From assembly GCA_903813345.2 (NCBI GenBank), contig CAIIXF020000008.1:19574822-19638821 (forward strand): a stretch of 64,000 nt of DNA, read 5' to 3'. Under the pieces are notes generated by a model. That model saw nothing but the letters and a program-made list of their open reading frames with translations, searched no databases and was not told where the DNA came from. Shown piece by piece: positions 1-10,794 of this stretch (position 1 is its first letter; each line of letters opens with the position of its first letter). The translations under genes were made by a program, and so were the position numbers. This stretch comes from Owenia fusiformis (Eukaryota; Annelida; Polychaeta; Sabellida; Oweniidae).

Positions 1-126
1 CATTTAAATATTACTTTTTATGACTTAAAAAACTATTTAGATAGGTTGCCCACTTTGTAATTTTCAAATATTTGAATTTTAAATGGGGCCTTTAATTTCT
101 TCAGAATATTCCAAATAAGAAACTCA

Positions 127-450
127 CCTGGTATGATTGTGAAAAGACGCAAGCGATGTTGAGCCCCGGGGACATCTGTAGATGGGAAGTGTTACCCTAC
201 CTTTCACTAATGTCCCAACCTCCATGTACAGAGGAACAGGTTCTCAGATCTAGGTCCAGAAGTTGTGCTCGATAGTATTGCGTCCATCTCTACCTTTAAA
301 GGTATTGAATGCTTAAAATAATTATCCGACTTTGGGGGACTTTGGGATTTGGGAAACGATTGAAGGACCACATCTCCTGTTGCTTGCAGCAGCTCTGTAT
401 CTGTCACATCATCTGTGAAAAGATCCTCTTGCTGCCCTTTCTTCACTCCA
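127..450 (-). CDS. Possible 3' exon(s) of an unrecognised gene
   Basis: On the minus strand an AT/T-rich stretch ending in TTTACAG precedes an open stretch from 450 to 207. It encodes a hydrophilic segment starting GVKKGQQEDLFTDDVTD and ends at a TAG shortly after. The composition (acidic, Ser/Pro/Gln mix, no low-complexity AT codons) looks like protein-coding sequence rather than noise. A second exon-like piece at 180-127 follows a good pyrimidine tract plus CAG and ends at a CCAG/GTGAGT donor, so the true splice pattern may skip the TAG. I do not recognise the protein and see no domain. It could also be an isolated exon remnant. Confidence 0.3.
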
Positions 451-599
451 CTGTAAATAAAATAGGTCCATTTCAAAAGATTAATGTGAAAAATATGTAT
501 TATGATGAGTATAACATACAATGCATTTGCCAGTTTGATCACTTGTGTGCAACAAAGGGTTAGGCTGACCTGAGTGGAAAACTCTGGGGAAGCCCCTAG

Positions 600-1270
600 G
601 ATCATTAAGCGGATTCATTAATAAAATCATTATATATCGGACTCAAGATATTATTTGATTTTTAAGATACGTTGACAGGGTTTTCATTAGCAGCAAGCAA
701 GAGGCAATTTTCACCTGTTGTTTTCACAAAATCGCCTGTTGTTTTCAGGGATTTTTCAACTTTTCCATGTTAAATTTATGATTTCCATAAATTTTTCCTG
801 TTGTTTTCTTTTATTTAGCCTGTTGTGAGAAATTCTAGTGAAACCCCTGTGTTTATGTAATACTATAGAGTTCACATTAGCTTCGTCAGGTTTCAAAATA
901 ATTTTATAATATGTTTGTACATACTAGGAATATTATTTGAGGTGTAACAAAAAATTGTTACATACACTGTACTGTAACAATTTTTTTATACCTCAATCAA
1001 ACATTTAAACACTAATATATTCACTGTAACAGTGTATATCTTTCAGTGTTTGAATGTTTGATTTCTAAATTTCTACATATTGTGGATCAAAAAAAATTTT
1101 GCATGTGTAAGAACTTGAAATAATACTGGGGCCATTCAGAATAATGCTAGAAATAAGACTAGAGCTCTTAACAGCTCCAAAATATTTTTTAGCATGTACG
1201 CACATATAAGAATATTGCTCGGGCTATTAAGAAAATTCTTACTGCGATTTCCCTGAAATGTTTTACATGT
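600..1270. other. AT-rich intergenic stretch without genes
   Basis: No open frame with coding character is visible. Between about 690 and 830 the motif CCTGTTGTTTTC recurs several times. A hairpin made of a TAACAAAAAATTGTTA core and its flanks lies at about 940-996. Nothing else is supportable. Confidence 0.5.
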
Positions 1271-1273
1271 GGT

Positions 1274-4016
1274 GACCCTTCCTATGTGGTGACTCTTCCT
1301 ATGTGGTGACTTCAACCTTCCTATGTGGTGACTTCAACTTACCAGACATCGATTGGGAGAAAGGAACTATAAGGCCTAATTCTCAATATTCTAATGATCT
1401 TAATGAGAAGATGATTACAATAACTGATGATCATGGCCTAACCCAACTAGTCAAGGAACCAACTAGACAAAATAACATCCTTGACTTAGTATTCACTACA
1501 TGCCCAAACCTCGCAGAAAGAATCTCGGTGGTTCCGGGCATGAGTGATCACGAGGCAGTCCTATGTGATATAAACCTAAAAATGAAAATTCAGAAAAAGA
1601 AGCCTCGTAAGGTCCACATATACAAGCGGGCAGAATGGACTGGACTTAAAGAGACTCTACGATCTAAGTTCAGCGAATTCAAAGAGAACTGTGAAAGTAG
1701 ATCAGTTGAAGACAACTGGTCCTCCTTCAAAGCTACATTAATATCGTCAATCAATGAGCATATTCCAAGTAAAACTCTAAGCGGGAAATTCAAAGTACCC
1801 TGGATTACCACCAGGATACTGAGAATGATCCGACAGAAACAAAGACGATATAATGTTGCCAAACGTTCAAATGAACCTCATCATTGGCATAAATACAAAT
1901 CACTACGGAAATTAATCCATAGTGAAATTCGTAAAGAACATCAGCGCTACATCAACGATCTGCTTGACATTGATGAAAGCGAAATCATAAATGAGAATGT
2001 TCAGCACAAAGGCATTACCAAACGCTTCTGGAGCTACATAAAGTCTAAACGCAAAGATGCATCAGGTATCAGCGTGCTGCGTAACAAAGATGGCGACGAA
2101 ATAACAGACGCCGCCCAGAAAGCAAACATCCTCAATGACCAATACAATTCTGTATTCACAGATGAGGATGCCACTCTACCGACAATGGTACCTAGTCAAA
2201 TTCCTGAAATGCCAAATATCAAAATTTCGACAAAAGGAATTCACAAATTGCTAACTGGCCTAAATCCATCAAAAGCCACTGGACCCGATCTTATTCCGAC
2301 TAGGGTCCTGAAGGAATGCAGTGACAGCATATCACCATTCCTTCAAATAATTTTTCAACAGTCTATCGATGAAGGCTTAGTGCCTATGGACTGGAAACAT
2401 GCCAATGTTACTGCTATCTACAAAAAGGGACGAAGAGATGAGGCTGTGAATTACAGGCCTGTATCTCTGACGTCAGTTCCATGTAAAATAATGGAACATA
2501 TTATATTCCATCATGTTATGGCCCACTTTGACCTCTATGAAATCCTAGTAAAATTCCAACATGGATTCAGGTCAAAGCACTCATGTGAAACACAACTTGT
2601 CAATACAATAGAGAATATAGCTCGGCCCCTCGACAACAATAAACAAACAGACATGTTGGTATTAGACTTTTCCAAAGCGTTTGACACGGTGGCTTACGAA
2701 CGCCTCTTGCTCAAACTCGACTATTATGGAATTCGCAATAATAACTTGAACTGGTTCAGATCCTGGCTTGTGGGAAGATCACAACAGGTAGTGCTCGATG
2801 GTGAATCAAGTTCAAAAACTCCAGTAAAATCAGGAGTTCCTCAAGGAACAGTTCTTGGACCACTCTGTTTCCTTGTTTATATCAATGATATGGGCAATAA
2901 CCTATCATCCTCAGCCAGTCTTAAGCTTTTTGCCGACGACAGCCTTTTATTCATGACAGTCGAAAGCAAGCAAGATGCATTAACACTACAGGAGAATCTT
3001 GATGAACTGGTCTCCTGGGCATCAACATGGCAAATGAAATTCCATCCATCAAAATGCTATGTGCTAAATATTCACAAAGGTAAATCCCCTATCATGCACA
3101 ATTACACCATGCTAGGGGAAAACCTTAAGTCGGTAACACACATCCCATACCTAGGAATTGACATCACAAATAACTTACGCTGGACTACACATATTCAAAC
3201 TATTGTATCCAAAGCCAATAAGGTGCTTGGATTTCTCAGGCGCAACCTCCATCAATGCCCTGAAAAAGTGAAGGCTCAGGCGTATAAGTCACTAGTCCGG
3301 CCTAATTTAGAGTATGCCAGCTCGGCATGGGATCCGTACCGACAAAAAGATATTGATATGTTGGAACAGGTACAGAGAAGAGCAGCCAGGTTTGTAACCA
3401 AATGTCACTCAAGGGAACCAGGCTGCGTCACCAAAGCTCTTCAAGACCTACAGTGGGAGCCACTGAAGGAGCGTCGAGAGGCTGCTAGAGTTTTCCTTTT
3501 CTACAAAGGAAAGCAGAACCTAGCAGCCATCGACGTGCCTCCATACTTCCGCCAACAGATCAATACCAACACTAGGTTGTATCATCCTTCTAAGTTCATA
3601 CAACCATCAACTAGAACGGATGCATACAAATTTAGCTATTTCCCTAGGACAATAGCTAAATGGAACACTCTACCTGGTGACATCTTAGACTGTGACAGTC
3701 TAAGTAGTTTTAAATCATCATACTATGCCTATGTCAATAACTGCAATTAAATAGGTGTGTTTTTAATATAGATCTATGTTTTAATGTAAAGGGTCCCCAG
3801 TGCACAGCAACAAGCCTGCACTACTGGTAAAGAGGGGTGATGTCAACGCGGTTAGCCTGACAGTCTCCCCAGGTAAAATGAGTTGTAAACCATAGATCTA
3901 TTTTTAAATGTTAAGGTTTTAAATTATATTCTATTCAAATTCTATCACTGTTAAATTATATATCTGCTTTATATGGGCTTATTAGCCTTTTGCGGATTAT
4001 TGACATAGACATAGAC
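1274..4016 (+). mobile_element. 5'-truncated non-LTR retrotransposon (CR1/Jockey-like LINE)
   Basis: The element holds one long open frame (endonuclease C-terminus plus reverse transcriptase), a roughly 260-bp 3' UTR and a short simple-repeat tail, GACATA repeated near 4000-4016, as CR1-type LINEs often have. At its 5' edge a 16-18-bp block containing CCTATGTGGTGAC is repeated about four times (1270-1335). That is a local duplication at the truncation point and lies in the reading frame that encodes the GDFN motif. The 5' UTR and the first part of the endonuclease are missing, so this copy is dead on arrival, although its frame is otherwise intact, which suggests recent insertion. Confidence 0.9.
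1303..3750 (+). CDS. LINE ORF2: endonuclease (partial) and reverse transcriptase
   Basis: This is an 815-codon frame without interruption. Residues about 8-20 carry the GDFNLPDIDW segment, an apurinic-endonuclease motif, and S81-D82-H83 is the conserved SDH catalytic motif; the N-terminal endonuclease motifs are absent. The reverse transcriptase core follows: a ...SKATGPDLIPTR... segment, the DFSKAFD motif with its first catalytic Asp at about 455, SGVPQGTVLGP, and the F-A-D-D catalytic box at 543-546. After it come the thumb-like PYLGI segment and a C-terminal region (NLEYASSAWDPY) typical of CR1/Jockey-type LINEs. Full-length relatives are usually 100 or more residues longer at the N-terminus. 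The family makes cDNA from its own RNA at a nicked target site. The first ATG listed is only the first in frame after the truncation, not the native start. Confidence 0.93.
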   Translation: MVTSTFLCGDFNLPDIDWEKGTIRPNSQYSNDLNEKMITITDDHGLTQLVKEPTRQNNILDLVFTTCPNLAERISVVPGMSDHEAVLCDINLKMKIQKKKPRKVHIYKRAEWTGLKETLRSKFSEFKENCESRSVEDNWSSFKATLISSINEHIPSKTLSGKFKVPWITTRILRMIRQKQRRYNVAKRSNEPHHWHKYKSLRKLIHSEIRKEHQRYINDLLDIDESEIINENVQHKGITKRFWSYIKSKRKDASGISVLRNKDGDEITDAAQKANILNDQYNSVFTDEDATLPTMVPSQIPEMPNIKISTKGIHKLLTGLNPSKATGPDLIPTRVLKECSDSISPFLQIIFQQSIDEGLVPMDWKHANVTAIYKKGRRDEAVNYRPVSLTSVPCKIMEHIIFHHVMAHFDLYEILVKFQHGFRSKHSCETQLVNTIENIARPLDNNKQTDMLVLDFSKAFDTVAYERLLLKLDYYGIRNNNLNWFRSWLVGRSQQVVLDGESSSKTPVKSGVPQGTVLGPLCFLVYINDMGNNLSSSASLKLFADDSLLFMTVESKQDALTLQENLDELVSWASTWQMKFHPSKCYVLNIHKGKSPIMHNYTMLGENLKSVTHIPYLGIDITNNLRWTTHIQTIVSKANKVLGFLRRNLHQCPEKVKAQAYKSLVRPNLEYASSAWDPYRQKDIDMLEQVQRRAARFVTKCHSREPGCVTKALQDLQWEPLKERREAARVFLFYKGKQNLAAIDVPPYFRQQINTNTRLYHPSKFIQPSTRTDAYKFSYFPRTIAKWNTLPGDILDCDSLSSFKSSYYAYVNNCN

Positions 4017-4027
4017 ATGTACGTACA

Positions 4028-4466
4028 TGAGAAAATGGATCTATATACTTAATCAGCTTCTGGGGTCTTTTCTTGGAACCCTTTAACTTCTTCATCTCTA
4101 AGGCCTCTTTGCCCTCCAGAAATGCCATAAGGTACTTGACCAGGGCTGCCTTGTTCTGGCTCAGGGATGCAGGAGTTACACACTCTTTGTCGACAGATTC
4201 TACAATGTATGCAGCATACCCAAAGAATTCTTTACAAGCCACTTGAAGGTCTGGCCTCTGAAGGCAGCAAACTGTAACATGAAGTGAGGGAGCCAATCCC
4301 ACTCTTCCTTCGCACCAGGTCCAGTTTTCTTTGCTTGTGCCAGCACCTCAGCTAGGGCCATGGCCCTCCCAACAGGCTTCCTCGCCTTATTGACTTGGGC
4401 ACCTTTTGCATCTTTCTTGCTCAGACACAGCTTTCCACTCGATAGTCTCACGAAGAGGCTAGACAT
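4028..4466 (-). pseudogene. Frameshifted exon-like remnant of unrecognised protein
   Basis: On the minus strand a GTTTCAG acceptor at about 4467 is followed by a Lys/Ala-rich frame (4466 to about 4265) encoding RKPVGRAMALAEVLAQAKK and EEWDWLPHFMLQFAAFRG. Coding character then continues in another frame (about 4300 to 4000; ACKEFFGYAAYIVESVDKE, later LVKYLMAFLEGKEALEMKK). The two frames overlap near 4200-4300, so either a frameshift or a lost intron separates them. I do not recognise the family. It lies immediately downstream of the LINE tail, so the LINE may have landed in or beside an old gene or transposon body. Confidence 0.3.
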
Positions 4467-4574
4467 ATTCTGAAACATACCCCCAGGTTATTTTTCTTAT
4501 TTGTTATCATTTGAAGGCCAATTCTTTGCTAGACTCTAACACTAAACTGCTAAATGTCAAGAATAAGGCTCTTA

Positions 4575-4812
4575 CAGTTGGGGACAAAAATAAATGACAG
4601 GTCGATTTTCGATCACCATTTCCTAATTATGGTGGTCTGAAAGCCCATAATTTCCAATATTGTCTAGATATATATCCCTTAAAATTTGTATATTTTACAT
4701 TTTGTATAATCTCATCCACTGATGTATGGCCTCTTGTAAATTCTCTTATTTTTAACATGGGAAATCCTCACTTCAGCAAATCCACCTGTCATTTATTTTA
4801 TGTCCCCAACTG
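4575..4812. mobile_element. Mariner-like MITE, TIR CAGTTGGGGACA
   Basis: This 238-bp element is bounded by CAGTTGGGGACA... and its inverted complement ...TGTCCCCAACTG, with the inverted similarity running about 28 bp. TA dinucleotides flank both ends (4573-4574 and 4813-4814), as expected of Tc1/mariner target-site duplication. There is no coding capacity. Confidence 0.85.
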
Positions 4813-4829
4813 TAGTTCTTCATTTCAAA

Positions 4830-5955
4830 AGTCTGAGAAAAGTAAACATCAAAACTACGACTCGTAACCCGCATATATATTTTTTGAAAAAATGAAAGAA
4901 TGTTTATACCCTCTCAGTTCGTCAGAAATCGCCGATGAGTTTTCAAAGTACAGTAGATCTAAAAAAAATCCGTTTTTTGAAATATTTCAAAATTCGATCG
5001 ATCATTTCGTAGAGAAATACTTCGATTTTAGAGTGGAAACTTACCAATTCTCGTGTCTGGGTAGATATTCTTCAAAACATACCATGGTTTTGCTATGAAA
5101 AACAGTTATCACGGAGTAAATCCAACTCAAAGTACGCATTTTCTTCATTTCAAACTAGTTGAAAACAAAGATGGCTGAACTATGAAGTGACAAGTTGGAG
5201 TAGAAGGGGTCTTTTGACTTTTGGTACTTTAGGCCACTGATAAAAATAACTGATTTTCATGTGTTTAACATTTACTAAGTACAAAATACCAGGTATATCA
5301 TTCTAATTAAGCACATTTTTCTATTTCTTAGCCTCATTAAACACTTATTTAGTTTGGAATGCCCTTAAACCCTGCTGAACCCTGGTCTAAGAAACAAAGA
5401 TCTAAATAAGGCCAAAGAGCACCCGGGTTCACTGTTAAACCTCCTGCTCACTGTAGTATGAATCATGAATGTACTTTCACACAGGGTTTAACAGAAAGAA
5501 ACAGTGAACCCTGGTCTAACGAATCCGTGTTTCCAGGGTTCGCCTAGCATGCCTTCGACTCTTTCTCAAAATTTTTGTTGAGCATATGATGACGTCACAG
5601 CTTATAATGCTAACAATGGACCTGGGGAAGGGGCTTTGTAAGCCCTTTTAGCCTTCGCGGAGGAAACGGGACAAGAGTCAGTATAGGGTATATAATAAAA
5701 CAAATAGTGACTGCCTACTTAATATTTTAATAGATTTTATTCAAATTACCACCCATCAGATTCAATTTAGATTTGTGCATATAAGATGGTGTTTAAGTTG
5801 AGATTTGAATAACTCTTGTGAATTGTCAATGGTCCCATGCGTTAACGAAGGCAGTAACGAAGGCAGTTTATCCAAGCGCACTTAAACCGCAAATTACGCT
5901 GTGGCAACCTTCTCAGCTGCTAGCATGTGTCAACCGCGTCTGCTTGTTGCATAAA
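4830..5955. other. Intergenic stretch without recognisable genes
   Basis: A 68-codon open frame at 4892-5098 has no recognisable domain and is probably chance. Around 5370-5525 a CCCTGGTCTAA / CAGTGAACC pair recurs in direct and inverted form, hinting at an eroded repeat. Nothing else is supportable. Confidence 0.4.
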
Positions 5956-7071
5956 GGTGCAGGAATGGCTATATCGTCGTATAGCGATATATATCGTCTC
6001 TCAGACGATATATTCGTGAAACTATCTCTCCCCATCCTCAAATCGAAATATATCCGATATATATCTCCGGGGTAGGATATATATCGAATATATCGTGTAT
6101 ATCGTGTATATCGTCATCCATAAATATAAGAACTTTTTAACAAACCTCTGTATTGAAGATATATATCTAATATATATCTTGAAGACAGGATATATATCGA
6201 TTATAGCGTATATATCGTGTATGTATCGCTCTATATCTAGGAAAGAGGATATATATCGTGTATATCGTTATCATGTGTATATCGCTCTATATCTTGGAAA
6301 GAGGATATATATCGAATATATCGTGTATATCGTGTATATCGTCATCCATAAATATAAGAACTTTTTTTAACAAACCTCTGTATTGAAGATATATATCCGA
6401 TATATATCTTGAAGACAGGATATATATTGATTTTAGCGTATATCGCGTGTGTATCGCTCTATATCTAGGAAAGAGGATATATATCGAATATATCGTGTAT
6501 ATCGTGCTTGAAAAATAGGGTATTCGATATATATCCTGTCTTCAAGATATATATCGGATATATATTCCCAGTTTACAATTTTGTTAAATCAGTTCTTATA
6601 TTTTTCAAACATGATATACATGATATATTCGATATATATCCTCTTTCCAAGATATAGAGCGATATACATACCATATATACCATACATTCGATATATATCC
6701 TCTTTTCAAGATATTCAGGATTAGAGGGATGATATCAGGGTATATTAAATTTTTTTTACATGTTTTCCAAAAAAAAATCATTTTCAATTTTTTTCAGTTT
6801 TTCACAAATTTTCATATTTTCAAAATTTTCATTTTATCCAAATTTTTCATTTTTTCCAAAAATCGTGTATATTTTGATATCAAGACAAATATCAAGTAGG
6901 TATCTTTTTTTCACAAATTAAATTTATTTCCCAAAATTTATTTTTTTCCAAAAATGAGTTTTTTTAATATTTTTTATTTTTTGATTAAAATTATCTTCAC
7001 ATTTTAATTTCTTTAAGTATTTTGTTCTTCTTGCCCTTAAACTTAATTTCTCAATGTACTTGGGAGTAGGT

Positions 7072-7878
7072 TATACCCTCCATAAGTTTTGCAACCCTAA
7101 CCCCCTCATTGAACTACATATCAAAGGCTCTTTTTGTTTGAATTTTTATTAACATTACCTTTTGAAAAAATACTTATTGTATTGATGGAAATGTAACTTG
7201 ACTTCATTTCCAATGCCCCCAAGGTTTCCCAATTTTTTCCTCAATCACAATAGGTCGAAAATTGATGATAAACTTTATGAATTTGTGAAAATCGTCATTC
7301 CTATGTAAACCAATGGAAAATGGTGGGTTCGGGGCAAATCTGATTTCAGGGTATCCAACCAGTAAAAGACACCTAAAATATTTTTATAATTATAGAAAAT
7401 TGAATTGTCTACTTTTTGTACTCTAAGTGTTCAGTTTACTTTATGAATACTTATGTAACAGAAAAATAAATTTGACTTTGAAGACCTATAACTTTTTAAA
7501 ACTGAGGAAACATATCAAATTTTTATTAAACAAAGTAAGCAAATACAATTTTGGCCACCTAACTTGTATTTTTTGCAAGATCTCAGATGGATAAATATTC
7601 TGTCATATGACTTGCGGTAAACCTACCATTTCCCATTGGTTTACATGGGAATGTCGATTTTCCAAAATTCATCAGATTTATCATCAATTTTCAACCTATT
7701 GCAATTGAGGAAAAGAATTGGGAACATTTGGAGGCATTGGAAATGAATTAAGTTACATTCCCATCAATATTATAAGTATTTTCCTCGCAGGTAATGGAAA
7801 TAGAAATTCAAACATAAAGAGGCTTTAACACGTAGTTCAATGAGGGAGCTAAGATTGCCAAACTTACGGAGGGGAGTG
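7072..7878. mobile_element. Degenerate copy of the CACTCCCCTCCATAAG foldback element
   Basis: A left end containing CCCTCCATAAGTTTTGCAAC (slightly deleted) pairs with a right end GCCAAACTTACGGAGGGGAG TG followed by TA. The arms are inverted for several hundred bases, including an AATCGACATTCCCATG-like segment and its complement. It is the diverged sister of the copy at 15806-16679, and it interrupts the TATCG satellite block. Confidence 0.75.
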
Positions 7879-8131
7879 TATGTAACGTAAATATTTCTAA
7901 GATTCAATCCTTTTTTCTCTCATTCAACAGAAGATTTTGAGTAGATGTTGCTCTTGACCATGGTATAAGGTCGTTATTCACCTGTCGGGATGATATGGGT
8001 AATATCCCTCGGATGATATCGATATTTCCCTCGGATGATATCGATATTTCCCTCGGTCACTATAGCGTATGTATCGTTAGTATATCGCTCTATAGGATAT
8101 ATATCGAATATATAGAGGATGTTCTTTTTAT

Positions 8132-8406
8132 TCCATAGTTAAAGTCATCATCAGAATCGCCGGAAATTCAGTTATTTAATTCGAGTTTTCCAAACGATCC
8201 TGCGATGTTGACACTTAGCGTCGTTTAGAGTCTGAAGTAGCAAAAATCCATAAACCATCGCATACGACGCCGTATGTCATGGCTAAAAAACTGTATGCTA
8301 TGGTTAAGTAAAAATTTGTCAAAAATATCATATTTTACCACTGATTACAAAAATACCGTTTTTATTTTCACATGTTATCCTATGAATATCATGCTAACTA
8401 TGGAAT
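8132..8406. mobile_element. MITE with ATTCCATAGTTA ends, copy 1
   Basis: This 275-bp element begins ATTCCATAGTTA and ends TAACTATGGAAT. A second copy in opposite orientation lies at 13762-14040, and the similarity extends a short way into the flank (AGGATGTTCTTTTTATTCC beside copy 1, its complement beside copy 2). That means a larger unit was probably duplicated. There is no coding capacity. Confidence 0.8.
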
Positions 8407-8559
8407 AAATCGTATATATCATGTGTATATCGGTCAATATCTTGAAAAGAGGATATGATCAAATATATCGTGTATATCATTAGTTTATCGCTCTATATCT
8501 TGAAAAGAAGATATATATCGAATATAGCGTATATATCGTGTGTATATCTATATCTTGAA

Positions 8560-9790
8560 AAGAGGATATATATCGAATATATCGTGCATATCGTGTATAT
8601 CGTCATGGATAATTTTAAGAACTGATTCAACAAACCCTGTATTGGAGATATATATCCGATATATATCTAATACACAGGATATATATATCGAATATAGCGT
8701 ATATATCGTGTATATCGAATATATCGTGTATATCGTGTATATCTTGTAAATCGTCGTGCATAATTTTAAGAACTGATTCAAAAAACCCTTATTGGGGATA
8801 TATATCCGATATATATCTAATACACAGGATATATATATCGAATATAGCGTATATATCTTGAATATATCGTTCTGTATCTTGAAAATAGGATATATATCGA
8901 ATATATCGTGTATATCGTGTATATCGTCGTGTATAATTTTAAGAACTGATTCAACAAACCCTGTATTGGGGATATATACCCGATATATCTTTAAGACAGG
9001 ATATATATCAAATATAGCGTATGTATCTTGTGTATATCGTTCTATATCTTGAAAATAGGATATATATCGAATATATCGTGTATATCGTGTATATCATCAT
9101 GGCTAATTGTAAGAACCGACTCAACAATCTCTGTATTGGGGATATATATCCGATATATATCTTAAACACAGGATATATATATCGAATATAGGGTATATAT
9201 CGTGCGTATATCGTTCTATATCTTGAAAAGAGGATATATATCGAATATATCGTGTATATCGTCATGGACAATTGTAAGAATCGACTCAACAATCTCTGTA
9301 TTGGGGATATATATCCGATATATATCTTAAACACAGGATATATATATCGAATATAGCGTATATATCTTGTGTATATCGTTCTATATCTTGAAAATAGGAT
9401 ATATATCGAATATATCGAATATATCGTGTATATCGCCATGAATAATTTTAAGAACTGATTCAACAAACCCTGTATTGGGGATATATATCCGATATATATC
9501 TTGGAGACAGGATATATATAGAATATAGCGTATATATCATGTGTATATCGTTCTATATCTTGAAAATAGGATATATATCGAATATATCGTGTATATCGTG
9601 TATATCATCATGGCTAATTGTAAGAACTGATTCAACAAACCCCTGTATTGGGGATATATATCCGATATATATCTTAAAGACAGGATATATATATATCAAA
9701 TATAGCGTATACATCGTGTGTATATCGCCCTATATCTTGGCAAGAGGATACATATCGAATATAGCGTGTATATCGTCATGGGTAAATGCC
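8560..9790. repeat. About 170-bp tandem satellite with TATCG palindromes
   Basis: The landmark AAGAACTGATTCAACAAACC (with variants) recurs at about 8617, 8768, 8940, 9110, 9276, 9450 and 9628, a period of about 150-178 bp. Each unit carries CCGATATATATC, GGATATATATCGAATATA and CGTGTATATCG blocks. Related but differently spaced and partly inverted units lie at 5990-6760. Confidence 0.85.
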
Positions 9791-9941
9791 AGGAACATGA
9801 TAAAATCTGGAGAAGTATATCTGGCCAGATTTTATATAGCCTTATATATCGACGATATATATCGAATATATCACATGTAAGTCAATGAGAGGCAGTATAG
9901 CGATATATATCGCTATACAACGATATAGCCATTCCTGCACC

Positions 9942-10350
9942 ATTCTCGCTTGTTGCTAGTGCACCGCAGGAGTTCCACTGCAATAAACTGTGGTATCTTT
10001 CAAAAGAATTATGTGAGTGTAGGTGACTTTGATAACCTATTTTTGTTGAACAAACATGAGCATGTAATTTGAACTGCATGGCTTATTTTTCTTTTAGTGA
10101 CATCTGGGGCGAAACCTCTTTAAAATATTACGCAATAATTCACTAACAATGCAGGCATACAGAAATACAGTCTTAATGTATATTAATTATCACTTTGTGT
10201 CTTGTTTTTATTTTATGTGATGATTAAATAGGTTTGAATTAGTTTAATTACCTAGGTGTCTGTAGGCAATTACCTTCTTTAAAATGGCCTATAATTGTCC
10301 ATGCATGACACATAATTATCCCATCGAACAAAGTTCGGAGGGATATAGGG
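9942..10350. other. Intergenic stretch, nothing recognised
   Basis: AT-rich sequence between the TATCG block and the CCGT simple repeat. No coding frame, RNA gene or repeat boundary was recognised. Confidence 0.4.
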
Positions 10351-10351
10351 A

Positions 10352-10390
10352 ACGCCTCCGTCCGTCCGTCCGTACGTCCGTCCGTCCGGG
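10352..10390. repeat. (CCGT)n simple repeat
   Basis: About nine CCGT units with one interruption (CCGTACGT). It is followed by a diverged version of the satellite unit found at 10795-11775 (GCCCGATTTTGTTCATATTT), so it probably sits at the edge of that repeat family. Confidence 0.8.
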
Positions 10391-10685
10391 CTATAACTCA
10401 AATACCGTTGGCCCGATTTTGTTCATATTTTGTACACATATACCCTATGGGAGTAGAAGTTCTGCTCGAAAGCCGATTTTTAAAATGGCCGCTCATTTCA
10501 AAATGGCGGCCATTTTAGTGCCGATTTTACAGTAATTTAGGTGCAATATGTAAAACTGTAATAGCAATATGTTTTAAATGTAAAATAATTATAAAGGACA
10601 TTAATAAAGCTACAAATGTAGATATAAAAGCACATGGCAGCCATCTTGAAAAATGGCGGCCTTTACTCGTTGTTTTACGATTTTT

Positions 10686-10757
10686 GCCATAGGCAAAGGT
10701 CGATAGAAATATTAATTTTAAATAAAGATGGCATGGTAATCGATCTGTGTTTATCTA
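10686..10757. repeat. Dispersed 70-bp repeat, copy 1
   Basis: A segment from GCCATAGGCAAAGGTCGATA to GGTAATCGATCTGTGTTTAT is nearly identical to 37906-37979 in the third intron-exon area of the 7B2 gene. Only these two copies were noticed, both in + orientation. Confidence 0.75.
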
Positions 10758-10794
10758 TGTTTCTCTTTATAGAGAAAAGATAATACTTGACTTC

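Larger units (their letters stand above)
5956..9941. mobile_element. 4-kb inverted-repeat-bounded block of TATCG palindromic satellite
   Basis: The left end reads GGTGCAGGAATGGCTATATC and continues into GTATAGCGATATATATCG; the right end (about 9897-9941) is the inverted complement with one or two mismatches. Between them are arrays built from GATATATATCGAATATATCG, CGTGTATATCG and CTATATCTTGAAAA units, themselves palindromic. Two unrelated elements (about 7072-7878 and 8132-8406) are nested inside. No transposase is encoded: the short open frames here read Tyr/Ile repeats and are satellite artefacts. No convincing target-site duplication is seen. It could be a composite transposon-borne satellite or a satellite flanked by chance inverted copies. 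Confidence 0.6.

Noticed and set aside
8560-9790. CRISPR-like array
   Set aside because: The units are tandem without unique spacers and lie in an animal nuclear genome with introns.
6095-9880. Tyr/Ile-rich open frames on both strands in the TATCG block
   Set aside because: They are translations of palindromic ATATCG satellite, which lacks stops in several frames. No domain, start context or codon bias supports a protein.
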